Notes: generated by a model from the letters alone, not told the origin. A stretch of DNA of 34,133 bases from Flavobacteriaceae bacterium (GCA_030621915.1 JAUXGV010000008.1:1-34133), one strand, 5' to 3'; shown: positions 1 to 7,858, numbered from the stretch's first letter. Program-made: numbers and translations.

Positions 1-134
1 TCAAATCCTTCCTCAAAGATTATTGTCTGTAAAACTATAAAATATTAATTTATTAAGGAACATTTTAATTTTATTTTTTAAATTGTAGGAATCGATTATT
101 AATCCGACCCATTGCTTTAAAATTCTATGTAAAT

Positions 135-549
135 ATGAAATTATTCCTTAATATTATTTGTTAAACCTTATTTCTCATAATGGATTGTAGCCCCGATAAC
201 ATGGATATGATTATGAATGAGATGAATATGGAAAAAGAAATGGAAACTGAATTCAATGGGTTTGCCCAAGGTGATTTTGTTTCGGATGCCCATACAACTA
301 TTGGAATGGCATCAATTAATGATTCAAAAACAACGCTTACTTTAAATTTTAAGACTGATGATGGACCTAAATTACTGGTGTATCTGTCTACAGATGAAAA
401 TTCAACCGATTTAGTAAATCTTGGAGATTTAAAAGCTATATCGGGAAATCAAGATTACGTTATTCCATCAAATACAGATTTAAACAAATATGAATGTTGT
501 AAGCATTTGCTGTGTTGATGCCTTAGTAAGTTTTGGACATGCAGAATGA
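135..549 (+). pseudogene. broken DM13-domain lipoprotein gene
   Basis: The ORF track lists only 180-518, but the remains reach further on both sides. An ATG at 135 opens an in-frame signal-peptide-like stretch (MKLFLNIIC, stop, TLFLIMDC) ending at a lipobox-like Cys, with a TAA at 162-164 in its middle. The body (FNGFAQGDF, GPKLLVYLS, LGDLKAISGNQDYVIP) matches the DM13 domain, a small predicted redox or adhesion domain. After KY at 486-491 one extra G (about 492) throws the frame. Restoring it gives NVVSICCVDALVSFGHAE and a stop at 547-549, which is the usual DM13 ending, except that the normally conserved Trp of IWC reads Cys. The lipobox is also poor (Asp before Cys). Four lesions or oddities argue for real decay, not a single sequencing error. 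An exported DM13 lipoprotein is the likely ancestor. Confidence 0.8.
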
Positions 550-565
550 AAATAATTAATTAAAA

Positions 566-596
566 TTTGTTTATTAAATAATTCTGATTAAATTTG
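566..596 (+). promoter_or_regulatory. consensus Bacteroidota promoter for the metY leader
   Basis: TTTG (566-569), a 19-nt spacer, then TAAATTTG (589-596) match the Bacteroidota form TTTG-N19-TAnnTTTG at every defined base. Transcription would begin near 601-604, giving a leader of about 165 nt before the metY start codon. Confidence 0.65.
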
Positions 597-616
597 TCGC
601 ATCAAAAAAACAAAGA

Positions 617-685
617 ATGAAAATTATATCTAACATAATGAATCAAGTAATGCATAAAGTATATCCAGAGGTTCCTTTTGTTTAG
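617..685 (+). CDS. putative 22-residue Met-containing leader peptide
   Basis: This ORF is too short for the ORF track. An ATG about 15 nt after the predicted start site opens 22 codons, ending in TAG at 683-685. Codons 1, 8 and 12 are Met (MKIISNIMNQVMHKV, then YPEVPFV). The upstream AAACAAAGA is A-rich, as usual for translation starts in this group. The ORF lies between a consensus promoter and an intrinsic terminator that precedes metY, the position of a leader peptide in classical attenuation. The stop codon lies just past the segment (666-673) that can pair with the terminator's 5' arm. AT-rich DNA produces ATG-containing short ORFs by chance, so translation is an inference. Confidence 0.4.
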   Translation: MKIISNIMNQVMHKVYPEVPFV

Positions 686-707
686 AATATTATAATATAC
701 AAATTTT

Positions 708-736
708 AAAAGGCCTCTGTAATCAGAGGCCTTTTT
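708..736 (+). terminator. intrinsic terminator/attenuator upstream of metY
   Basis: AGGCCTCTG (711-719), loop TAAT, CAGAGGCCT (724-732) form a perfect 9-bp GC-rich stem. A/T pairs extend it outward and a T run ends at 736, followed by GTTT. It ends only 32 nt before the metY ATG, with no intact gene between it and the promoter at 566-596. CAGAGGTT at 666-673 can pair with GGCCTCTG at 712-719 (six Watson-Crick and two G-U pairs), which would block the terminator. It could instead simply terminate the upstream pseudogene, but the promoter in between argues for attenuation. Confidence 0.8.
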
Positions 737-768
737 GTTTATAACCCTATTAATAAAAAATAAGAATT

Positions 769-2043
769 ATGAGTTCACAAAAGTTTTCAACAAATGCATT
801 GCACGCAGGACATGATGTAAAAACAACAGCAGGCACCAGAGCTATTCCAATTTATCAAACAACATCATACGTGTTTAATGATACAGACCATGCGGCCAAT
901 TTATTTGCATTGGCGGAACCAGGTTTTATCTACACGAGATTGAATAACCCAACCAATGATGTACTCGAACAAAGACTTACCACATTAGAAGGTGGTGTTG
1001 GAGCAGCTGTTTTTGCATCAGGAGCCTCAGCCATATCAACAGCCTTGCTAACCTTATTAAAGATGGGTGATCACATTGTTACTTCAAGTTCGTTATATGG
1101 AGGTACTTTCAATTTATTGAGTGTAACCTTACCTAGGATAGGTATCACAACCACCTTTGTTGATCCTTCTAATCCTCAAAATTTTAAAGATGCAATTCAA
1201 GATAATACCAGGGCTATTTTTGTAGAAAGCCTAGGTAATCCAAAATTAGATGTCTTGGATTTGGAAGCCATTTCAAAAGTGGCCAAAAAGGCAAAAATTC
1301 CCTTTATTGTTGATAATACAGTAGCTACACCTTATTTATTGAACCCTATTGAATACGGTGCAAATATTGTCATTCATTCATTAACTAAATATATTGGTGG
1401 TCAAGGAAATCCATTAGGCGGTGTTGTAATCGATGCAGGCACTTTTGACTGGGCCAATGGTAATTTTCCTGAATTTACCGAGCCATCAGCAGGGTATCAT
1501 GGTTTGGTTTATAGCGAAGTTTTAGGAGAGATTGCATATATAGCCAAAATAAGAATTGAAGGCTTGAGAGATTTTGGAGGAGCCCTAAGTCCTTTTAATG
1601 CGTTTCAAATTATTCAAGGTTTAGAAACACTTTCGATAAGAATGAAAAAACATAGTGAAAATGCACTTGAAATTGCCAAATGGTTGGAAAATCAAGTGCA
1701 AGTTGCCTGGGTAAATTATCCGGGACTGGAAAGTAGTGAATATTATAGTGCTGCAAAGAGATACTTACCTAAAGGCCAAAGTGGGATTGTAACATTTGGT
1801 GTAAAAGGGGGGTTTGAAGATGCCAAAAAAGTAGTAAATGGAGTCAAAATATTTTCGCTGTTGGCAAACATTGGCGATACGAAGTCATTGATTATTCACC
1901 CGGCAAGTACAACACACCAACAGTTGAATGATGAACAACAAAAATCAACGGGTGTAAGTCAGGATTTGATTCGGCTCTCTGTTGGAATTGAAGATATAGA
2001 AGATTTAAAAGAAGATTTAAAAATAGCACTTAAAGAAATTTAA
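769..2043 (+). CDS. metY: O-acetylhomoserine sulfhydrylase
   Basis: Pyridoxal-phosphate enzyme of the Cys/Met metabolism family that joins sulfide to O-acetylhomoserine to make homocysteine (direct sulfhydrylation), in the cytoplasm. The 424-aa length is typical of MetY and longer than cystathionine synthases. The N-terminus (FSTNALHAG, IPIYQTTSYVF) and the PLP lysine K207 in HSLTKYIGGQG are family hallmarks. The extra segment around GTFDWANG and FPEFTEPSAGYHG is typical of the MetY branch. Its substrate would come from the MetX domain encoded 340 bp downstream. It has its own leader with terminator and Met-containing ORF, but I see no SAM riboswitch here, unlike the next operon. The ATG at 769 starts the conserved N-terminus directly. 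Confidence 0.95.
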   Translation: MSSQKFSTNALHAGHDVKTTAGTRAIPIYQTTSYVFNDTDHAANLFALAEPGFIYTRLNNPTNDVLEQRLTTLEGGVGAAVFASGASAISTALLTLLKMGDHIVTSSSLYGGTFNLLSVTLPRIGITTTFVDPSNPQNFKDAIQDNTRAIFVESLGNPKLDVLDLEAISKVAKKAKIPFIVDNTVATPYLLNPIEYGANIVIHSLTKYIGGQGNPLGGVVIDAGTFDWANGNFPEFTEPSAGYHGLVYSEVLGEIAYIAKIRIEGLRDFGGALSPFNAFQIIQGLETLSIRMKKHSENALEIAKWLENQVQVAWVNYPGLESSEYYSAAKRYLPKGQSGIVTFGVKGGFEDAKKVVNGVKIFSLLANIGDTKSLIIHPASTTHQQLNDEQQKSTGVSQDLIRLSVGIEDIEDLKEDLKIALKEI

Positions 2044-2046
2044 TTT

Positions 2047-2088
2047 AGAGATCACCCAGGAATTGATAATCCCGCAGTGGTCTTTTAT
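2047..2088 (+). terminator. likely terminator after metY
   Basis: AGAGATCAC (2047-2055) pairs with GTGGTCTTT (2077-2085) with two G-U pairs, enclosing a 21-nt loop, followed by a short T-rich tract. It lies just past the metY stop and ahead of the next promoter. It is weaker than the other terminators in the window. Confidence 0.5.
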
Positions 2089-2098
2089 AAAATATTTA

Positions 2099-2129
2099 TT
2101 GTGAGTAAGTAAATTTATATGTTACTTTG
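2099..2129 (+). promoter_or_regulatory. promoter for the SAM-riboswitch met operon
   Basis: TTG at 2099-2101, a 20-nt spacer and TTACTTTG at 2122-2129 approximate TTG-N19-TAnnTTTG, with one mismatch in the -7 box. The predicted start near 2135 places the SAM-I aptamer about 20 nt into the transcript. Confidence 0.5.
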
Positions 2130-2156
2130 TACTCAGGTTCATTAAAATAATAAATT

Positions 2157-2252
2157 GTTATTAAGAAAGGCTGAGGGATTGGACCCTGGGAAGCCTTAGC
2201 AACCCTTTATCTATAAAGAAGGTGCTAAATTCTACCTAATTGGGAAGATAAC
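2157..2252 (+). promoter_or_regulatory. SAM-I (S-box) riboswitch aptamer
   Basis: The sequence carries the S-box conserved core: AAGAAAGGCTGAGGGA, then ACCCT, AGCCTTAGCAACC, then AGGTGCTAAATTCTACC and GGGAAGATAAC. P1 is GTTAT (2157-2161) with ATAAC (2248-2252). P2 contains the GA-rich kink-turn, P3 is CCTTTA/TAAAG and P4 is TTCTACC/GGGAA. S-box aptamers bind S-adenosylmethionine and usually turn genes off when SAM is plentiful. It precedes the metX fusion operon and is followed at once by an intrinsic terminator. A near copy lies at 26767-26879. Confidence 0.95.
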
Positions 2253-2262
2253 TCACAATGAA

Positions 2263-2289
2263 TTGCATAAAACCTTATGCAACTTTTTT
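2263..2289 (+). terminator. expression-platform terminator of the first SAM riboswitch
   Basis: TTGCATAA (2263-2270), loop AACC, TTATGCAA (2275-2282) and then C and six Ts form an intrinsic terminator 10 nt after the aptamer. Control by transcription termination is therefore likely. A second hairpin (TTTCAAAAA 2326-2334 with TTTTTGAAA 2345-2353) lies between it and the GTG start. I can give it no role. Confidence 0.8.
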
Positions 2290-2382
2290 ATAACAATTTC
2301 TTTAATCAATTTTAGAATTAACCAATTTCAAAAACCAATAATGCTTTTTGAAATAATTTGTTTAACAGTATATTTATAAAAA

Positions 2383-5300
2383 GTGAAAAAAGATTTAAAA
2401 TATATTTCGCTGGAAAACTTCACAACTGAAAGTGGGTATTTTTATCCTGAATTGGAATTATCATACCAAACATTTGGACCAAAATTAAATTCGGCTCCAG
2501 TTGTTTTGGTAAACCATGCACTTACAGGTAATTCCAATGTGGCTGGTGAAGGGGGATGGTGGAATTCGTTAATTGGTATCGGTAAATTAATCGACACAAC
2601 CCAATATACCATTGTTGCCTATAATATTCCAGGGAATGGTTATGATGAAAAAGAGGGTAATTTTATTGAAAATTATGAAGATTTTACTGCAAGAGATATA
2701 GCAAATTTGTTTGGTTTGGCACTCGAAAATATCGGAATAGATAAATTGTTTGCAGCGATTGGAGGTTCATTAGGAGGTGGTATAGCATGGGAAATGACAG
2801 TTTTATTCCCAAATCTCATCGAAAATTTAATTCCAGTAGCTTCTGATTGGAAGGCATCTGATTGGATTTTAGCACATAATAAAACCCAACTTCAAATTCT
2901 TTCAAACTCAAGTAAACCGGTACACGATGCGCGAATGATGGCCATGTTATTTTATAGAACTGCTGACTCCTTCAAACAAAAGTTTAATCGTACAAAAAAC
3001 AAAGAACAAGGAAATTTCAATACAGAAAGCTGGTTATTATATCATGGCGAAAAATTAGAAAATCGCTTTACATTGCAAACCTATAAACTGATGAATCATT
3101 TGTTGAGTTCAGTTGATATTACCAGAAACAGAGGAACCTTTAACGAAGTAGCAAGCCAAATTAAGGCTAATATCATTCAAGTTGGAGTAGATTCGGATTT
3201 TTTTTTCGTACCCGCAGAAAATAAAGAAACTCAAAAATTATTGGATAAAGCCGGAGTTGAAAATAGTTATGAAGAAATCAAATCTATTCATGGACATGAT
3301 GCCTTTTTGATTGAATACAATCAATTATCTAAAATTTTACATTCTGTTTTTCAGCAACCTAAATCAAAAAGTTTAGAAAGTAAAAAACTTAAAATCATTA
3401 AATTTGGTGGGAAATCATTATCAAATGGGAAGGGACTTAATAGGGTTTTACAAATAATTTCTGATAAAAAAGCTAATAATGAAAAAATATCTGTTGTAGT
3501 TTCAGCAAGAGGTAATTCAACTGATTTATTAGAACGAATTTTAGAAAATGCCAAAAAAGGTGATTCGTATAAAAGTCTTTTTGAAGAATTTAAAACCTAC
3601 CAAACTATCCCAGATAGTAGTATAGATTTTAACCATGAATTTACGCTCTTAAAGAAAATTTTCGATGGTGTAAGTTTATTGGGTGACTATAGTGAAAAAA
3701 TCAAAGATCAGGTACTATCACAAGGTGAAGTTTTGTCGACCAAATTAATTGTTAAATTGCTAAATGATAAAGGGATTGAGTCCAATTTTGTAGATGCGAG
3801 AAATTTAATAATTACGGATAAAAGTTTTGGTGAAGCTATTCCAATTCAAGAAGTCTCCAGAGAAAATGTAAAAAAGTTCTTTAATAAAAACGATTCTGAA
3901 TTACAAATAATTACAGGATTTATTGCCTCAAATATTTATGGTGAGACTACAACTTTAGGCAGAAATGGAAGTAATTATACGGCCTCTTTATTTGCCAATT
4001 ATTTGGATGCGGAAGAATTAGAAAATTATACCCATGTAAACGGAATATATACTGCAAATCCAGATTTAGTATCGAATGCTCAAAAAATTGAAGAACTCAC
4101 CTTTCAGGAAGCAAATGAACTGGCCAATTTTGGTGCGAACATTTTACATGCCAAAACCATCATCCCGCTTGTTGAAAAAAATATTCCTTTGCGATTGTTA
4201 AATACTTTTGATGATAAAAATACCGGTACACTAATTAAATCAAAAGCTACCTCAAAAGGAATACGATCTGTCACAGTACAAAATAATGTGTCACTAATAA
4301 ATCTAGAAGGTAGAGGATTATTAGGTACTGTAGGAATCGACGCTCGGATTTTTTCTTCTTTAGGCAAAGAAAATATAAATGTAAGTATCATCTCTCAGGG
4401 ATCTTCTGAAAGAGGTATTGGATTTATTGTAGATTCAATAGATGCGATTAAAGCAAAAGAAATATTAGAACAAGAGTTCGCAAACGATTTAAAAACGAAG
4501 GATGTTAATCGAATTTATATTAAAAATAAATTATCAATAGTTTCAATCATTGGTCAAAATTTAAGCAATTTTCATAATTCATACAATGCAATTATTAAAA
4601 ACAGAATCAATCCGATTTTAATTAACAATACAATTTCAGGTGATAATATTTGCCTGGTAATAGAAGATGATGATTTACATAAAGCCGTTAATGTAATCCA
4701 TGGTCAAATATTCGGAGTTTCTACCAATATTAACATTGCTATATTCGGTGTTGGTTTGGTAGGTGGTACTTTAATTGAACAAATATTGACAAGTAAAAAA
4801 AATATCTTAAAAAGAAAAAATATTAATCTAAATATTTTCGCTGTAGGTAATTCTAAAAAACTTGTTTTAAATAATAATGGGATTTCTTCAAATTGGCAAG
4901 ATGAATTGGAGAATAGTAATAATGTTGATTATACTATAAATGATATTATAAGTTATGCAAGAGGAAATCATTTAGAAAATTTAATCGCTGTAGATAATAC
5001 TGCCAGCATAAACTTTATTAAAAATTACATTCCCTTGGTTGAAAATGGGTTTGACCTGGTTTCATCTAACAAAATTGCAAATACTGTTGATTATGAATTT
5101 TATAAAGATCTAAGAGCTCAACTTGAAGTGAATGAGAAAAAGTATTTGTATGAAACCAATGTTGGCGCTGGATTACCTTTAATAGATACTATTAAATTAT
5201 TGCATCATTCTGGGGAAAATATTACAAAAATTAAAGGTGTATTTTCCGGATCATTAAGTTATTTATTTAATAATTTTTCATTGCAAAATAAATCCTTCAG

Positions 5301-5805
5301 TAAAATATTACAAGAAGCAATTGACCAAGGATTTACTGAGCCGGATCCTAGAGAGGATCTTGGCGGTAACGATGTTGCAAGAAAATTATTGATTTTGGCA
5401 AGAGAATTAGATTTGGAAAATGAATTTAACGATGTAGAAATTAAAAATCTAATCCCAGAAAAATTAAGAATGGGTACAGCGGCTCAGTTTCTAACCAAAT
5501 TGAAAGATTTGGATCAGGAATATGCAAATATTAAGTTTGATCAAGAAGAAAATCATGTATTAAGATATATTGGTGAGTTATCAGGTGATTTGAATAAGTC
5601 CAAAGGTATTTTAGAGGTTAAATTAGTTTCGGTTCCATCGGATAGTTCTTTAGGTCAAATAAAAGGATCTGATTCAATTTTTGAAATTTATACGGAATCC
5701 TATGGTGAACAACCTCTTGTTATTCAAGGTGCAGGCGCTGGGGCTAAGGTTACCGCCAGAGGTGTATTTGGAGATATTCTACGATTAACAGAAAAAGCAA
5801 TTTAA
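2383..5805 (+). CDS. fusion: homoserine O-acetyltransferase, aspartokinase-like, homoserine dehydrogenase
   Basis: A 1140-aa protein of three modules. Residues 1-330 are a MetX-type alpha/beta hydrolase, with nucleophile S129 in GGSLGGG, D272 in SDFFFVP and H305 in HGHDAFL. It acetylates homoserine. Residues 337-780 resemble aspartokinase with paired ACT domains (GLLGTVGIDARIF, IISQGSSERGIGFIV). Residues 784-1140 are homoserine dehydrogenase: Rossmann motif FGVGLVGG, ETNVGAGLP, GFTEPDPREDLGGNDVARK. The kinase module differs at usually fixed positions: FGGKS for FGGTS (K344), GRNGSNYTA for GRGGSDYTA (N528, N531), YTHVNG for WTDVxG, and NPDLV for DPR. It may be weak or regulatory only. The GTG start is forced, because an in-frame TAA lies at 2377-2379. 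The gene is under the SAM riboswitch and ends 1 nt before the next gene. The fused product would supply acyl-homoserine to MetY/MetZ. Confidence 0.93.
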   Translation: MKKDLKYISLENFTTESGYFYPELELSYQTFGPKLNSAPVVLVNHALTGNSNVAGEGGWWNSLIGIGKLIDTTQYTIVAYNIPGNGYDEKEGNFIENYEDFTARDIANLFGLALENIGIDKLFAAIGGSLGGGIAWEMTVLFPNLIENLIPVASDWKASDWILAHNKTQLQILSNSSKPVHDARMMAMLFYRTADSFKQKFNRTKNKEQGNFNTESWLLYHGEKLENRFTLQTYKLMNHLLSSVDITRNRGTFNEVASQIKANIIQVGVDSDFFFVPAENKETQKLLDKAGVENSYEEIKSIHGHDAFLIEYNQLSKILHSVFQQPKSKSLESKKLKIIKFGGKSLSNGKGLNRVLQIISDKKANNEKISVVVSARGNSTDLLERILENAKKGDSYKSLFEEFKTYQTIPDSSIDFNHEFTLLKKIFDGVSLLGDYSEKIKDQVLSQGEVLSTKLIVKLLNDKGIESNFVDARNLIITDKSFGEAIPIQEVSRENVKKFFNKNDSELQIITGFIASNIYGETTTLGRNGSNYTASLFANYLDAEELENYTHVNGIYTANPDLVSNAQKIEELTFQEANELANFGANILHAKTIIPLVEKNIPLRLLNTFDDKNTGTLIKSKATSKGIRSVTVQNNVSLINLEGRGLLGTVGIDARIFSSLGKENINVSIISQGSSERGIGFIVDSIDAIKAKEILEQEFANDLKTKDVNRIYIKNKLSIVSIIGQNLSNFHNSYNAIIKNRINPILINNTISGDNICLVIEDDDLHKAVNVIHGQIFGVSTNINIAIFGVGLVGGTLIEQILTSKKNILKRKNINLNIFAVGNSKKLVLNNNGISSNWQDELENSNNVDYTINDIISYARGNHLENLIAVDNTASINFIKNYIPLVENGFDLVSSNKIANTVDYEFYKDLRAQLEVNEKKYLYETNVGAGLPLIDTIKLLHHSGENITKIKGVFSGSLSYLFNNFSLQNKSFSKILQEAIDQGFTEPDPREDLGGNDVARKLLILARELDLENEFNDVEIKNLIPEKLRMGTAAQFLTKLKDLDQEYANIKFDQEENHVLRYIGELSGDLNKSKGILEVKLVSVPSDSSLGQIKGSDSIFEIYTESYGEQPLVIQGAGAGAKVTARGVFGDILRLTEKAI

Positions 5806-5806
5806 G

Positions 5807-6979
5807 ATGAATAGTAAAAAACATTTTGAAACAGAAGCGATTAGAAATCAAACTGAACGATCTCAGTTTGGAGAGCACTCAACTCCATTATATTTGACGT
5901 CAAGTTTTGTTTTTGATGATGTTGAAGAAATGAGGGCTGCTTTTGCAGAAGAAAAAGATAAAAACCTTTATAGTCGTTTTTCTAATCCCAACACCTCAGA
6001 ATTTGTTGATAAAATGGTGAATATGGAGGGTGCAGAAAGTGGCTATGCATTTGCTACTGGTATGGCAGCTATTTTCTCCACTTTTGGCGCACTATTAAGT
6101 AGTGGTGATCATATTGTTTCATGTAGATCAGTATTTGGTTCTACCCATGCATTATTCACACAATATTTACCCAAGTGGCAGATTGAAACCAGTTATTTTA
6201 ATGTAAATGAACCAAATACTATAGAAGGATTAATTCAATCAAACACAAAAATTCTATATGCTGAAACTCCAACAAATCCATCAGTTGATATTTTAGACTT
6301 AGATTTATTAGGGAAAATTGCAAAAAAACATGGAATATTATTAATTATTGACAATTGTTTTGCAACACCCTATTTAGTAAACCCTATTAAATATGGAGCG
6401 GACATAGTTGTTCATTCGGCAACCAAATTGATAGATGGTCAGGGCAGAGTTCTTGGAGGCGTAGCAGTTGGGAAAAAGGATTTGATTCGTGAAATATATT
6501 TATTTTCTAGAAATACAGGACCATCAATGTCTCCATTTAATGCCTGGATTTTGTCTAAAAGCTTAGAGACCTTGGCAATAAGGGTTGATAAACATTGCGA
6601 AAATGCTTTAAAAGTTGCTGAATTTTTAGAAAATCAAACCCAAGTTAAAGTGGTGAAATATCCATTTTTAAAATCACATCCCCAATATGAAGTTGCTATA
6701 AAACAAATGAAATTGGGAGGAAACATTGTCGCATTTGAGGTTCATGGAGGAATGGAAGCAGGAAGAAAATTTTTAAACAATTTGCAGATGTGCTCTCTTT
6801 CTGCTAATTTAGGTGATTCACGAACAATTGTAACACACCCAGCCTCAACAACTCATAGTAAACTCAGTGAAGACGATAGGCTTAAAGTTGGGATAACCGA
6901 TGGATTGGTTAGAGTCTCAGTAGGCTTGGAGCATATAAATGATATATTAACTGATTTAAATAGTGCATTAAAAAATTAA
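5807..6979 (+). CDS. metZ: O-succinylhomoserine sulfhydrylase-type PLP enzyme
   Basis: A 390-aa member of the Cys/Met metabolism PLP family. K207 in VVHSATKLIDGQG is the PLP lysine. IRNQTERSQFGEHSTPLYLTSS and YSRFSNPNT form the usual N-terminal half. Length and motifs fit MetZ, which makes homocysteine from an acylated homoserine and sulfide. Cystathionine gamma-synthase is the main alternative, and sequence alone does not settle the acyl substrate. It starts one base after the fusion gene, so it is co-transcribed under the SAM riboswitch. With metY at 769 the window encodes two homologous sulfhydrylases under different leaders. Since the upstream enzyme is a MetX acetyltransferase, this protein may use O-acetylhomoserine despite its family name. 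Confidence 0.85.
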   Translation: MNSKKHFETEAIRNQTERSQFGEHSTPLYLTSSFVFDDVEEMRAAFAEEKDKNLYSRFSNPNTSEFVDKMVNMEGAESGYAFATGMAAIFSTFGALLSSGDHIVSCRSVFGSTHALFTQYLPKWQIETSYFNVNEPNTIEGLIQSNTKILYAETPTNPSVDILDLDLLGKIAKKHGILLIIDNCFATPYLVNPIKYGADIVVHSATKLIDGQGRVLGGVAVGKKDLIREIYLFSRNTGPSMSPFNAWILSKSLETLAIRVDKHCENALKVAEFLENQTQVKVVKYPFLKSHPQYEVAIKQMKLGGNIVAFEVHGGMEAGRKFLNNLQMCSLSANLGDSRTIVTHPASTTHSKLSEDDRLKVGITDGLVRVSVGLEHINDILTDLNSALKN

Positions 6980-6981
6980 AT

Positions 6982-7233
6982 ATGCTATTATTCAATTCTA
7001 AAAATAGCGAATATTTTAAAAAAGGTGAGACCAAACGAAGAAGTATGGTAAAGGCAGTTTCATGGCGAACCATTGGAACTTTGGATACTATTATTATATC
7101 TTATGTTTTGACTGGTCAAATTAGAACCGCTCTATCTATTGGAGGTATTGAAATTTTTACTAAAATGATTTTGTATTTTTTTCATGAAAGGATTTGGAAT
7201 ACAATTAAATGGGGCAAGAGAAAACTACCTTGA
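6982..7233 (+). CDS. DUF2061 family membrane protein
   Basis: An 83-aa protein with the DUF2061 pattern: RRSMVKAVSWRTIGTLDTIIISYVLTG, then IEIFTKMILYFFHERIW. One hydrophobic segment lies near residues 32-46 and a second near 52-68, so it is probably an inner-membrane protein with two short spans. Its function is unknown. It starts 2 nt after metZ and is followed 42 nt later by the siroheme gene. I recall members of the family beside sulfate-assimilation genes in Bacteroidota, which fits the context, but no activity can be assigned. Confidence 0.85.
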   Translation: MLLFNSKNSEYFKKGETKRRSMVKAVSWRTIGTLDTIIISYVLTGQIRTALSIGGIEIFTKMILYFFHERIWNTIKWGKRKLP

Positions 7234-7275
7234 TATAAATGAATTTTTCCTCTTCATTTTTAACTAATTTGATAA

Positions 7276-7857
7276 TTGAATAAGAACGAATTATATCCGA
7301 TTTTTTTAAAAGTCTCTGAATTAAATGTATTAATCGTCGGAGGGGGTAAAGTAGGACTTGAAAAATTGACTTTTTTACTAAAATCAAGCCCAAAAGCCAG
7401 AGTAACTATCATTGCTGAATCCTTTATTTCAGAAATAATTGATTTGTCTCATAAATACAACATCAATATCTTTTCAAATCCTTATGAAAGTTCTTTTTTA
7501 AAAGACAAGCATCTTGTTATTGCGACTACTAATGATTTGGAGGTCAATTTACAAGTTCATGCCGACTGTAAAGAAAGAAATATATTGGTAAATGTGGCTG
7601 ACAATCCTGACTATTGCGACTTTTATATGGGTGGTATCGTTACGAAAGGTAATCTGAAACTCGCCATTTCTACCAATGGAAAATCACCAACATTGGCCAA
7701 ACGATTGAGGCAATTTTTTGAAGAAGTTCTTCCTGATAATATCAATGATTTGAGTGACAATTTAAATGCTTACAGACAAACTATCAAAGGTAATTTTGAA
7801 AAAAAAGTTACTAAATTAAATGAATTAACTAAAGGAATGTTAGACAATAAAGATTAG
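7276..7857 (+). CDS. precorrin-2 dehydrogenase/sirohydrochlorin ferrochelatase (CysG N-domain)
   Basis: A 193-aa protein with the Rossmann motif VLIVGGGKVGLEKL and the family segments VNVADNPDYCDFYMGGIVTKGNLKLAISTNGKSPTLAKRLRQFFE. It matches stand-alone Met8p/YlnF-type enzymes, which oxidise precorrin-2 and insert iron to give siroheme. It lacks the methyltransferase half of CysG, which is provided by cobA at 15714-16490. The start is TTG: an in-frame TAA sits immediately upstream (7273-7275) and no ATG occurs near the conserved N-terminus (NELYPIFLKV). AAATGAA (7237-7243) and TTCATTT (7253-7259) can form a small hairpin about 17 nt before this start. Being the last gene of the SAM-controlled unit, its siroheme would serve the sulfite and nitrite reductases. 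Confidence 0.9.
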   Translation: MNKNELYPIFLKVSELNVLIVGGGKVGLEKLTFLLKSSPKARVTIIAESFISEIIDLSHKYNINIFSNPYESSFLKDKHLVIATTNDLEVNLQVHADCKERNILVNVADNPDYCDFYMGGIVTKGNLKLAISTNGKSPTLAKRLRQFFEEVLPDNINDLSDNLNAYRQTIKGNFEKKVTKLNELTKGMLDNKD

Positions 7858-7858
7858 A

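Noticed and set aside
2341-2379. ATG at 2341 as a start or leader ORF for the metX fusion
   Set aside because: It is in frame but stops at TAA 2377-2379 after 12 codons, and has no Met or Cys enrichment or terminator pairing. The GTG at 2383 is the only usable start.
3351-4391. Minus-strand ORFs 3351-3554 and 4104-4391
   Set aside because: They lie fully inside the metX-AK-HSD fusion and resemble no family. They are antisense shadows.
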